Shown here: one piece after another, positions 44,624 to 52,047 of the stretch
Layout of the letters: each line of letters begins with the position of its first letter
Position numbering within the stretch: position 1 is the first letter of the stretch
Assembly: GCF_014648995.1 (NCBI RefSeq)
Contig: NZ_BMSE01000008.1
Span: 1 to 64,000, forward strand
Direction of reading: 5' to 3'
From: Streptomyces massasporeus
GTDB taxonomy: Bacteria; Actinomycetota; Actinomycetes; Streptomycetales; Streptomycetaceae
DNA length: 64,000 bases
The notes under the pieces: model-generated
The model's input: only the letters and a program-made list of their open reading frames with translations
Told to the model about the DNA's origin: nothing
Database searches by the model: none
Program-made: the position numbers and the translations under genes

Positions 44624-45439
44624 ATGCGTAGGCAGGGCCGGTCCCAGGAATCGGAGGCGGACGCGCGGGACGGGCACGCGCACCGGCCCCCGCTGCGGCC
44701 GCACGAGGCCGACCCGCGGGCGGCCCGGCTGGCGGCCGGAGGGCGGATGACCCCGGACGCGGCCCGGGCCCTCCAGGGCAGCGCCGGCAACGCCGCCTTC
44801 GTGGCCGTGCAGCGCATGCCCCGGGGTGGCGACAACGGCGAGGGCCCGGCCGAGGAGAAGCCCATGGACGGGCTGAGCCGGTTGCGGCGGGCCAACGCGC
44901 GGGCGGAGAAGCGAGGTCAGGCGGCGCCCACCCTCGGGCAGGCCGACAGCCCCTTCGGCGCCTACACGGTGAACAAGGGGCGGGGCGCCGGCCCGTACAT
45001 CACGTCGAACGTGAAGCACCAGCACCCGGGGAGCGAGAGCCTCGGAACCACCTACGACGAACTGGTCAAGGCCCTCGACGCCGAGCACCTGCCGCTGGTG
45101 GCGCAGGCCGCGCGCAACGGCACGGAACTGGACGAGGAGATTCTCGCCAGCATGGACGCGACCCAACGGCGAGCCGCCACCATGCTCTACGGGATCATGA
45201 CCCAGTCCGAGGAGCGCAGGTTCCCGGGGGCCGGCAAGGCCATGCGCAGTGCGCTGACCAAGCAGGGCGACCCTTACCACGAGGCGGAGGAGTTCGAGCA
45301 GGACTTCCCGATGGGCCAGGTCGGAGGGGCGCAGTACTACCGCGAGGTGCTGGCCGGGAAGAAGCAGCTCTCGGACAAGGCCCGCAAGAACCTGGAGGAC
45401 ATGTCGTCGTCGTCCTCGGACGGGGAGAAGTCCTCCTGA
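44624..45439 (+). CDS. Unknown protein with LQxSAGNAA motif
   Basis: The 271-aa protein has a charged His/Arg-rich N-terminal region, then ALQGSAGNAAFVAVQRM at about 49-65. This short motif recurs in actinobacterial proteins linked to DUF4157/contractile-injection or polymorphic-toxin loci. The C-terminal two thirds are soluble and helical, ending in a Ser/Asp tail (SSSSSDGEKSS). No signal peptide or catalytic motif is recognised. ATG 44624 is chosen because GAGGGTGAT precedes it; in-frame ATGs at 44588, 44609 and 44618 exist. Confidence 0.65.
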   Translation: MRRQGRSQESEADARDGHAHRPPLRPHEADPRAARLAAGGRMTPDAARALQGSAGNAAFVAVQRMPRGGDNGEGPAEEKPMDGLSRLRRANARAEKRGQAAPTLGQADSPFGAYTVNKGRGAGPYITSNVKHQHPGSESLGTTYDELVKALDAEHLPLVAQAARNGTELDEEILASMDATQRRAATMLYGIMTQSEERRFPGAGKAMRSALTKQGDPYHEAEEFEQDFPMGQVGGAQYYREVLAGKKQLSDKARKNLEDMSSSSSDGEKSS

Positions 45440-45485
45440 ACGCCCCGACGGCCCCGTCGTGGCTGAAACTTTGTGTGCAGATGTG

Positions 45486-45515
45486 TTGACCTCTGTTCGA
45501 GTCTCCTTCTAGTTT
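45486..45515 (+). promoter_or_regulatory. Promoter of the GH5 gene
   Basis: TTGACC (45486-45491), an 18-bp spacer and TAGTTT (45510-45515) lie 65 nt before the GTG start, leaving a normal leader with AAGGGG. Confidence 0.65.
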
Positions 45516-45579
45516 CGTGCTCCACTGGGCGGTCCGACTGCGGGCCGCTCACCTTCGCACATGCTCAGAAGGGGATGTC

Positions 45580-46614
45580 GTGTCTCAAAAGAACCATCGC
45601 GGGACAGCTTGCGTGGGGGCGCTGCTGGCCTGCGTCACGGCATTCGGTGGAGCGCTCGCCTCCCCCGCGGCCGCCTCTCCCGCCCACCGTCCCGCCACCC
45701 CGCCGCCCGTCAGCGACTTCAAGGGCGTCAACTGGGCCGACCCGCGCGACAACTACGCCCACGACGCGGTCGTGCCCTCGGGCCTGTCCACCGCCGACAG
45801 CTACGCCACCACCTACGCCAAGTCCAAGGCGATCATCGGCGGATTCTCCAAGCTGGGCGCCAACACCGTCCGTCTCCCGGTCAACCCGACCTCCGTGAAC
45901 GGCCCGTTCTGGAAGTCGTACCGGGGAGCGATCGACGCCGCCACCGCCAAGGGCTTCAAGGTCATCCTGGGCTACTGGGAGGCCGACAACGCCAAGGACG
46001 GCAAGATCGACGACCAGGCGTCCTGGGACCGGATGTGGGCGCGGATCACCTCCGCCTACGCCCGCAACTCCAAGGTGTACTTCGAGCCGATGAACGAGCC
46101 GTTCGGCTACACCGCCCAGGAGTGGACGGACATCGCCGCGAAGTGGGTGAGCACCCACGGCAACGTGCCCCGCGACCGGATCCTGATCGGCGGCTACAAG
46201 TACAGCGAGGACGTCAAGCCGGTCTGCGCCGACCCGCGCCTGAAGGGCACGCGCCTGGCCCTGCACAACTACGGCTTCTGGCACACCGACTGGACCAGCG
46301 TCGACCAGTGGAAGGCCGACTTCAAGAGCCGCATAGGCGACTGCGCCTCACGCACGATCCTCGACGAGTTCGGCGCCTCCATGACCACCGGTCTGGACTA
46401 CAACGGCCCGGCGGGCACCTCCAACGAGATCGCGTACATCCAGGCCGCGACCGACACGATCCGGGAGCTGGGCCTGGGCTCGGTCTACTGGCCCGGCCTG
46501 CGCAACGGTGACACGTACTCGCTCACCACGCTCCAGGGCACGGGCACGCACCTCAGCCTCACGGTGAACAACCAGAGCGGTCTGGACCGGCTGCACTACG
46601 CCTGGAAGCAGTAG
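45580..46614 (+). CDS. Secreted GH5-family glycoside hydrolase
   Basis: The 344-aa protein has a signal peptide (cleavage near PAAASPA) and a single TIM-barrel domain. The acid/base Glu is near 173 in YFEPMNEPFG and the nucleophile Glu near 263 in ILDEFGAS. It probably cuts beta-1,4-glucans (cellulase-like), though GH5 has many specificities. No carbohydrate-binding module is attached. GTG 45580 has AAGGGG 5 nt upstream. It converges with a pectinase gene across a terminator. Confidence 0.85.
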   Translation: MSQKNHRGTACVGALLACVTAFGGALASPAAASPAHRPATPPPVSDFKGVNWADPRDNYAHDAVVPSGLSTADSYATTYAKSKAIIGGFSKLGANTVRLPVNPTSVNGPFWKSYRGAIDAATAKGFKVILGYWEADNAKDGKIDDQASWDRMWARITSAYARNSKVYFEPMNEPFGYTAQEWTDIAAKWVSTHGNVPRDRILIGGYKYSEDVKPVCADPRLKGTRLALHNYGFWHTDWTSVDQWKADFKSRIGDCASRTILDEFGASMTTGLDYNGPAGTSNEIAYIQAATDTIRELGLGSVYWPGLRNGDTYSLTTLQGTGTHLSLTVNNQSGLDRLHYAWKQ

Positions 46615-46650
46615 GAACCGGTAAGAGCCCCCACGGGATCACGATGGTGA

Positions 46651-46693
46651 CCCTTCCGGGTCCGGCGCCGCTCGTCAGCCGGACCCGGAAGGG
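46651..46693. terminator. Bidirectional terminator between GH5 and pectinase genes
   Basis: Perfect 16-bp arms (CCCTTCCGGGTCCGGC and complement) surround an 11-nt loop between two convergent stop codons. Confidence 0.85.
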
Positions 46694-46699
46694 AGCCTT

Positions 46700-48763
46700 T
46701 CAGGACGCCGAAGGCGTCCAGCCCGCGAGCCAGTCCCCGACCTCCTGGTTCGCGGCCTGCGCGTCGGTCAGATGCGGCCGGTCCGAGCTCGCCGACCCCG
46801 CACCCGCGCCGGAGTTCTTGTACTCCGCGAACCGGTCGTCCTTCCAGGAGAACCCGCTCATGTCGGTCCACGGGGCCGACTTGATCGCGTTGCTCAGGCT
46901 GGTGTTGCGGACGGTGGTCTGCGGGTCGAGGGACGCGTCCCCGCCGGCGTGCCAGGGCCGGCCGAGGTAGAAGCTCCCGGCCGACACATCGCCGTTCACC
47001 GTGGAGTTGGCGATCAGGAAGCCCTTGCGGTTCGCCGCGGTGCTGGGCGCGGCGATGTACCCGGCCGACGTGCCGTTCCAGCGCTTCTTCAGCGTGATGA
47101 CGGACTTGTCGACGACGGCCGTGGCCCGCCCGAAGATGAAGTCGACGTTCCCGATGACGTAGGAGTTGCTGACGTAGACCCGCCCGAGCTTGTCCTTGGC
47201 GGCGGTGTCGAGCAGCAGCGTGTCCTGGTCCCCGCTGACGATGATCCCGTCCAGGAACACCTTGTCGGCCGCGGTCCGCAGGGCGACGGCCTGGTGCCCG
47301 TCGAGGGACTGGTTGGCCTTCTCGTCGAAGTCGTTGGAGATGGTCAGGTTGCGCGCCTGGAAGTCGTCGGCCTCGACGGCGACGGTGGCGCTGCCGCCCG
47401 TGCCGTAGGTGCCGCCCCCGGGCTTGGGCGTACCGGCCGCGTTGTTGTAGACGATCGTCGTGTCCTTGCGGCTGCCGCCGGTGCCCTGGATGGTGACGTG
47501 CGGCTTGTTGGAGGGCACCTTCACCAGTTCCCGGTACGTCCCCGGCTTCACGGCGATCACGACGCGCGAGGGGTTGTTCGCCGGTACGGCGTTCACCGCG
47601 GCCTGCACGGTGCGGTACTGGCCGCTGCCGTCCTGGGCGACGGTGAGGGTGGTGGCGGCCGCGGCCCTGGTGGAGACGGCGGTGGTCCCGATCGAACCAC
47701 GCGGCCCGACACCGGCCTTCAGGATGGACGGCAGATCGGCGGCCTTGTCGAGGCTGTAGGAGTAGTACGCCTTCGGGTCGAAGGCGCTCCCACCGCTCTC
47801 GTTGCGCCCGCTGGTGCCGGAGAAGACGTTGCCGCGCTGCACGATCGTGGCGCCGCTGTCCTTGATCACCGGGTTCTTGATGCCCTGGAAGCAGGAGTTC
47901 TCCAGGACCATCTTGGTCGAGCCGCGCGAGTAGTTCCCGTACGACGAGCCGATGCTCGTGTTCGGGGCGTCCTCCAGGAAGTTGTTGTAGAGGTGAGCGT
48001 GCGCGGCGTTGTCCGTGGAGGGGTTGCGCTGCTCGGTCTCGCGGATCCAGTTGTGGTGGATCGTGATGTCGGTCTTGACGTTCTCGGTCCAGCCGATGCC
48101 GAAGGTCTTGTTGTTGTCGCTCAGCTTGTTCCAGGAGACGGTGACGTTCGTCGAGTCCTTGCGGACGTCGATGAGCCCGTCGGCCATGTGCCGCAGGTCG
48201 TTGTGATCGATCCACACGTGATGGGCGCCGTCCATCTGGATCGCGTCGAAATCATGATCCTTGTCGTTCCAGATGCCCTGGTACGCGTCCCGGATGGTCA
48301 GGTTCCGGATGATCACGTTGTGCACGCCCTGGCCGAGGAAGAAGCCGCCGCCGACGATGTGCCCGGCGGTTCCCTGCCCCACGATGGTCTTGTCGGACTT
48401 GACCTTGATCTCTTTGCCGACCGGATTCATCGTGATGGTTCCGGCGACGACGATGACGTAGGGCTCTGCCGCGGTCGCGTACTTCTCCAGATCGGCGAGC
48501 GTTTTGACGGTGACGGTCTTCCCGCCCCGCCCGCCGTACGTCCCGTTCTGCCCGAGGGAGTTGACGGAGGCGAACCCGTCGGCGGTGTCGGCTGCCCAGG
48601 CGGGGGCGGCGGCGGAGGCCTGCTGGACACTGCTGCCGAGGACGCCGAGGTCGGTGCCGTAGGCGAAGGTGCCGGCGGCGGTCAGGGCCAGGGGGACCCC
48701 GACCGCCAGGGCGGTACGGCTTCTGCGACGGCGGTGCTGGGCTGTGCTGCGCGGCTCACTCAT
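46700..48763 (-). CDS. Secreted pectate lyase (PL1)-pectin methylesterase (CE8) fusion
   Basis: This 687-aa exported enzyme joins two pectin-degrading domains. After a signal with RRRRSR (11-16) and a hydrophobic run come a PL1-type beta-helix (about 60-345), with WIDHNDL at 184-190 and the catalytic-region RETEQRNPS near 241-249. An Ala/Thr linker leads to the CE8 domain (about 372-687). Its residues are Q491 (GHQAVAL), acid Asp D514 (GDQDTLL), nucleophile D541 (GNVDFIFG) and LGRPW (600-604). De-esterification and cleavage in one chain would degrade methylated pectin efficiently. Confidence 0.9.
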   Translation of the reverse strand: MSEPRSTAQHRRRRSRTALAVGVPLALTAAGTFAYGTDLGVLGSSVQQASAAAPAWAADTADGFASVNSLGQNGTYGGRGGKTVTVKTLADLEKYATAAEPYVIVVAGTITMNPVGKEIKVKSDKTIVGQGTAGHIVGGGFFLGQGVHNVIIRNLTIRDAYQGIWNDKDHDFDAIQMDGAHHVWIDHNDLRHMADGLIDVRKDSTNVTVSWNKLSDNNKTFGIGWTENVKTDITIHHNWIRETEQRNPSTDNAAHAHLYNNFLEDAPNTSIGSSYGNYSRGSTKMVLENSCFQGIKNPVIKDSGATIVQRGNVFSGTSGRNESGGSAFDPKAYYSYSLDKAADLPSILKAGVGPRGSIGTTAVSTRAAAATTLTVAQDGSGQYRTVQAAVNAVPANNPSRVVIAVKPGTYRELVKVPSNKPHVTIQGTGGSRKDTTIVYNNAAGTPKPGGGTYGTGGSATVAVEADDFQARNLTISNDFDEKANQSLDGHQAVALRTAADKVFLDGIIVSGDQDTLLLDTAAKDKLGRVYVSNSYVIGNVDFIFGRATAVVDKSVITLKKRWNGTSAGYIAAPSTAANRKGFLIANSTVNGDVSAGSFYLGRPWHAGGDASLDPQTTVRNTSLSNAIKSAPWTDMSGFSWKDDRFAEYKNSGAGAGSASSDRPHLTDAQAANQEVGDWLAGWTPSAS

Positions 48764-48840
48764 GCGGCGATCCGTTCCGTGTGGGGGAATGACCGCCGAT
48801 CAGTCGTCGCCCCACACGGAAAGGTTGCCGGGTATCTGCC

Positions 48841-49689
48841 CTACGTCGCGCAGGACTTGGGGTCGAGCTTCTCCTCGATCTTGTCCTCACGGCCGTCCGG
48901 CTGGCCGCTCGGCAGGAGCTTGTCGGAGATCCCGTCGATGTAGTACCCGTGGGAGTAGACGGTCTGGTAGCCCCGGTCCCGCCAGCTGTGCACGGTCCGC
49001 TCCCCGTCCCCCTTGTCCCACTGGTAGTCCTCGACGTGGAAGATCGGGTTGACGCGCACCACGCGCTGGTACGGCGTCCAGGTGACGGCCACCTGCCGGC
49101 AGGGCGGAATGGTCTTCTCGCTCCGGGTCTCGAACCTGGACTCCTTCTCCCAGCCCCACTCGTAGCCGGCGCTGCCGCCCACCGTTCCGCTGAAGATGCT
49201 CTTGGCGAGGGAGAGGCTGATGGAGCCGCCGACGCTCTTCTTCGCGAACGTCTTGGTGCTGTAGCTGCTGACGAAGGTCTCCTTGTCATCGGCGGAGCCC
49301 TTGTTGCCTATCCACCGGGACGTGCGGACGGTGTCGCCCTTGATCGACCAGGTCGAGGCCTCGGCGTAGCCGCACCAGCCGCGGAACAGCTCCCACGGCC
49401 CGGCGGGCTTCCACAGCCCGAAGACGTCCCGCAGGTACTCGTCCTGGGTCTTGAACTCACCGGTGTCGACGTTGAGGGCGCCGTACACGCCCGTCAGGCT
49501 CGTCTCCTGACCGCAGAGCCGCTCGATCATCCGGTCGGTGTCCCCGGGATCCACACCCCGGATGTTGGTGGCCCCGGCGGGACCGGCGGCGGCGGCCCCC
49601 GCGGCGGAGAGCAGACCGGTGATGGCGAGGGCGGTGGTTGCGGCAACAGCGCCGCATTTCCTGAGAGTTGACTTGCGAATGAGACGCAT
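48841..49689 (-). CDS. Secreted protein, possibly aerolysin-like beta pore-former
   Basis: The 282-aa protein has a signal peptide (residues 1-36). The middle (about 137-215) is a long beta-rich run: ETFVSSYSTKTFAKKS, a Ser/Gly-rich amphipathic hairpin (VGGSISLSLAKSIFSGTVGG), then ETRSEKTIPPCRQVAVTW. This order resembles the membrane-inserting part of aerolysin/ETX-MTX2 toxins. Five Cys suggest disulfides. The pattern is suggestive only; no family was confirmed. It lies 77 bp upstream of the pectinase gene in the same direction, so both could share a transcript. Confidence 0.7.
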   Translation of the reverse strand: MRLIRKSTLRKCGAVAATTALAITGLLSAAGAAAAGPAGATNIRGVDPGDTDRMIERLCGQETSLTGVYGALNVDTGEFKTQDEYLRDVFGLWKPAGPWELFRGWCGYAEASTWSIKGDTVRTSRWIGNKGSADDKETFVSSYSTKTFAKKSVGGSISLSLAKSIFSGTVGGSAGYEWGWEKESRFETRSEKTIPPCRQVAVTWTPYQRVVRVNPIFHVEDYQWDKGDGERTVHSWRDRGYQTVYSHGYYIDGISDKLLPSGQPDGREDKIEEKLDPKSCAT

Positions 49690-49814
49690 GGGGGTTGGCT
49701 CACTCCTGCTTGTCGTTCTGTGACGGCGATGAAGATGTCAGAACAGAGGCAGGAGTGTGCGCTACTGATGGGTATGACAGGACATTGACAGCCGGCCGGG
49801 AGTCATGTCCCGCT

Positions 49815-50078
49815 TTATCGGGTGTCGCTGCTACGACTGACCGCAACCCGCAGCACGTCTCCCAGGGACTCCACGGCCCTCGTCTGCGCGAAACGCACGG
49901 CGCGTTCACCGGCCTTGGGGTCGTGCAGTACGGCTCTGGCGCCGGCGAGTACGGTCTCGGCGGATGCGAGCTGAGCGGCCTCGACGTCGTCGGCGAGCCG
50001 GGAGAGCAGGCTGCCGGGGTCGTCGGTGGAGAGGTAACAGGGTTTGCCGTCGACGCCGGTCCAGGGGAGCAGCCTCAT
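49815..50078 (-). CDS. Small protein of XRE/DUF397 neighbourhoods
   Basis: The 87-aa soluble protein begins MRLLPWTGVDGKPCYLS and continues as an acidic helical chain (LLSRLADDVEAAQL). I recall the same start in many Streptomyces small proteins next to XRE-DUF397 (WhiJ-type) pairs. It diverges from the XRE gene here. No activity is known to me. Confidence 0.72.
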   Translation of the reverse strand: MRLLPWTGVDGKPCYLSTDDPGSLLSRLADDVEAAQLASAETVLAGARAVLHDPKAGERAVRFAQTRAVESLGDVLRVAVSRSSDTR

Positions 50079-50341
50079 GCGTGGACCTCAAGGGACTGGA
50101 GGTATGGGCGGACCAGGGGGGTGTCCATGACGAGGGGCTCCACGAGGAGGGGGCGTGGGGAAAGTGGCCGCAGGGTCGGCGGCGCGGCTGCTCGATGCCG
50201 CCCTCGGGCGGGCAGCAGGAGTCGCACGAGGGTGAGCAGGAGTGACTCGCAGAGTCCGGCGGCGAGCAGGCGCAGGCGCAGGCCGTTCTGGGGCGGACGC
50301 TGAGGTTCCTGCGGGAGAAGGAGGGCAAGTCACTGGGGCAG

Positions 50342-51070
50342 TTGGCCGAGGACACCGGCTACGACAAGAGCTACTTGAGTCGCCTGGAGTCGGGCGAGCG
50401 ACTGTCCAAGCTGGCCGTCATGGAGGACCTTGACAGCTACTACGGGTGCGGTGACCTGCTGGTCCGCCACTGGAAGATCGCCCGGTACGACGTCTTCAAG
50501 GACAAGTACAAGCGGTACATGGCGCTGGAGGCGACAGCGCGTCTCCTGCGGGTGTACACACCGAACGTGCCTGGACTGCTGCAGACGGAGGAGTTCGCCC
50601 GGGAGGTGTTGTCTGGCCCTCAGGCAACACCTGGCAGGGACGAGGAAGTCGAGGAACAGGTGGCCGCGCGTATGGGGCGGCAGCTTCTGCTGAGTAAGGA
50701 TCCGGCACCCGACGCCCGGTTCCTCATCGACGAGTCGGCATTGCGTCGCCCCTCGGCAAGCCCGGATACCTGGAAGGGGCAGCTGCTACGCATCGAAGCC
50801 GTCGCGCAGCAGCCGAACATCAACATCCAGGTGCTCCCGTTCTCTGCCGGAGTCCACCACCTCATGGGCAAGGGGTCTCTGACGCTGCTGTGGCAGAAGG
50901 ACAGCAGCGCAGTGGCCTACGCGGAGGGTCATAGCTTTGGCCTGTTGATGGACGATCCGGAGGAAGTCCTGGACCACTGCTTGTCCTGCGATCGGTTGAG
51001 GGATCTGGCGTTGTCCCCGTCGGACTCGCTGGCGTTCATCAGGGACGTACTGGAGGAGCACGGATCATGA
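50342..51070 (+). CDS. XRE-family regulator (WhiJ-like), 5' end disturbed
   Basis: The C-terminal 240 residues match the DUF5753-type domain of Streptomyces XRE regulators (LLRVYTPNVPGLLQTEEFAREVL; PNINIQVLPFSAG). The helix-turn-helix is seen upstream in the same frame from about 50282 (VLGRTLRFLREKEGKSLGQLAEDTGY), but that frame has no ATG, GTG or TTG between a TGA at 50243 and the TTG at 50342. A GTG at 50232 in another frame gives a plausible N-terminus, so a one-base indel near 50253-50255 or an unusual start (CTG 50288) is likely. TTG 50342 would remove the first HTH helix. Its 3' end overlaps the DUF397 gene by 4 bp. Confidence 0.75.
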   Translation: MAEDTGYDKSYLSRLESGERLSKLAVMEDLDSYYGCGDLLVRHWKIARYDVFKDKYKRYMALEATARLLRVYTPNVPGLLQTEEFAREVLSGPQATPGRDEEVEEQVAARMGRQLLLSKDPAPDARFLIDESALRRPSASPDTWKGQLLRIEAVAQQPNINIQVLPFSAGVHHLMGKGSLTLLWQKDSSAVAYAEGHSFGLLMDDPEEVLDHCLSCDRLRDLALSPSDSLAFIRDVLEEHGS

Positions 51071-51288
51071 TGCCCACCCTCGATCTCACCACTGCCGTCT
51101 GGCGCAAGTCGACCTACAGCGACGGCGGGGCCAACAACTGCCTGGAGGTCGCCGACGGCCACCCCGGCATAGTCCCGGTCCGCGACAGCAAGCGGCCCGA
51201 CGGCCCGGTACTCGTGTTCGCCGCAGGTTGCTGGGGGGCGTTCCTGGCCGGCGTCAGGACTGAGGGGTCGACCCGCACTCGCGGGTGA
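51067..51288 (+). CDS. DUF397 protein
   Basis: The 73-aa protein shows the DUF397 pattern: AVWRKSTYSDGGANNCLEVAD, VPVRDSKRPDGPVLVF and a terminal WGAF segment. DUF397 proteins partner XRE regulators of the WhiJ type and affect sporulation or antibiotic production in Streptomyces. ATGA overlap with the XRE gene confirms pairing. The C-terminus is slightly extended (GVRTEGSTRTRG). Confidence 0.9.
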   Translation: MMPTLDLTTAVWRKSTYSDGGANNCLEVADGHPGIVPVRDSKRPDGPVLVFAAGCWGAFLAGVRTEGSTRTRG

Positions 51289-51339
51289 AAACGGGAGCAA
51301 GCCGACCCCCTAGGGTTGTGGCGCAGCTATGGTGAGACT

Positions 51340-51627
51340 ATGGCAGAGAATACGACGATCCAGGTGTCACGGCAGGCCCGCGACCATCTCGCTCAGGTTG
51401 CGAAAGAACGTGGGATGACCCTGGGGCAGCTCGTTGAGCAGCTCGCCCTTGAGCAGCCCACAGCCGAGCAGGTCGCCGAGCGGATCGCCGCGGACCGCCG
51501 CGTTGTGCGGGAGACGATCGGCGTGGACATCAGCGATGTCGAGTTCGACGAGGCGCCTGACATCCTCGGCAACATCTACCGCATCGCTGCGGAGAAGGTC
51601 CGTGCGGCGCGGGGTGCCGCCGCGTGA
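51340..51627 (+). CDS. Possible antitoxin with ribbon-helix-helix-like N-terminus
   Basis: The 95-aa protein starts with TTIQVSRQARDHLAQVAKERGMTLGQLVEQL, a pattern of ribbon-helix-helix or antitoxin proteins that bind DNA and cover a toxin. The C-terminal half is helical and charged. ATG 51340 follows GGTGAG by 3 nt. GTGA overlap with a PIN-like gene suggests a type II toxin-antitoxin pair. Confidence 0.7.
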   Translation: MAENTTIQVSRQARDHLAQVAKERGMTLGQLVEQLALEQPTAEQVAERIAADRRVVRETIGVDISDVEFDEAPDILGNIYRIAAEKVRAARGAAA

Positions 51628-52022
51628 TCATTCTGGACACCGGCGCCACCCTGGCTCTTGCACAGGGGCACAAGACGCTGAACCTCCTCGCCGGGAACAT
51701 GGCACGCACCCCCGGCGACCTTCTGCGGATCCCCGCCCTGTGCCTCATGCAGGCGGAGTCGCAGGACGAGGGAGCTGCGCAGCGGGTCCTCGACTTCTCG
51801 TCGGTCGTGGTCGACAGCTTCAACACGGCCGCCTCCGTCACCGTCGGCACCATGATCCGGGACGGCTACGGTGGCCCGGACAACTGCCACGCTCTGTACT
51901 GCGCCCTGCCGCGCGCTGAATTCACAGGGATGTCGATCCTGCTCACGGACCGCGAACGGCAGTATCCGCCCGGCGTGGTCACCGTCGACATCGACTCACC
52001 AGGCATGCTCGGCTTCCACTGA
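51624..52022 (+). CDS. Possible PIN-domain toxin (VapC-like)
   Basis: The 132-aa protein has an N-terminal VIILDTGATLAL with the first PIN Asp, a central Glu region (MQAESQDEGA), DGYGGPDNCHALYCAL where a PIN Asp and helix would be, and ILLTDRERQYPPGVVTVDI at the end. The layout fits a PIN ribonuclease but the acidic set is imperfect. It overlaps the antitoxin-like gene by 4 bp. Its sequence is less biased than core genes, fitting acquisition. Confidence 0.65.
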   Translation: MIILDTGATLALAQGHKTLNLLAGNMARTPGDLLRIPALCLMQAESQDEGAAQRVLDFSSVVVDSFNTAASVTVGTMIRDGYGGPDNCHALYCALPRAEFTGMSILLTDRERQYPPGVVTVDIDSPGMLGFH

Positions 52023-52047
52023 GCCCGGTTGGGGCCCGCGCTCTCCA

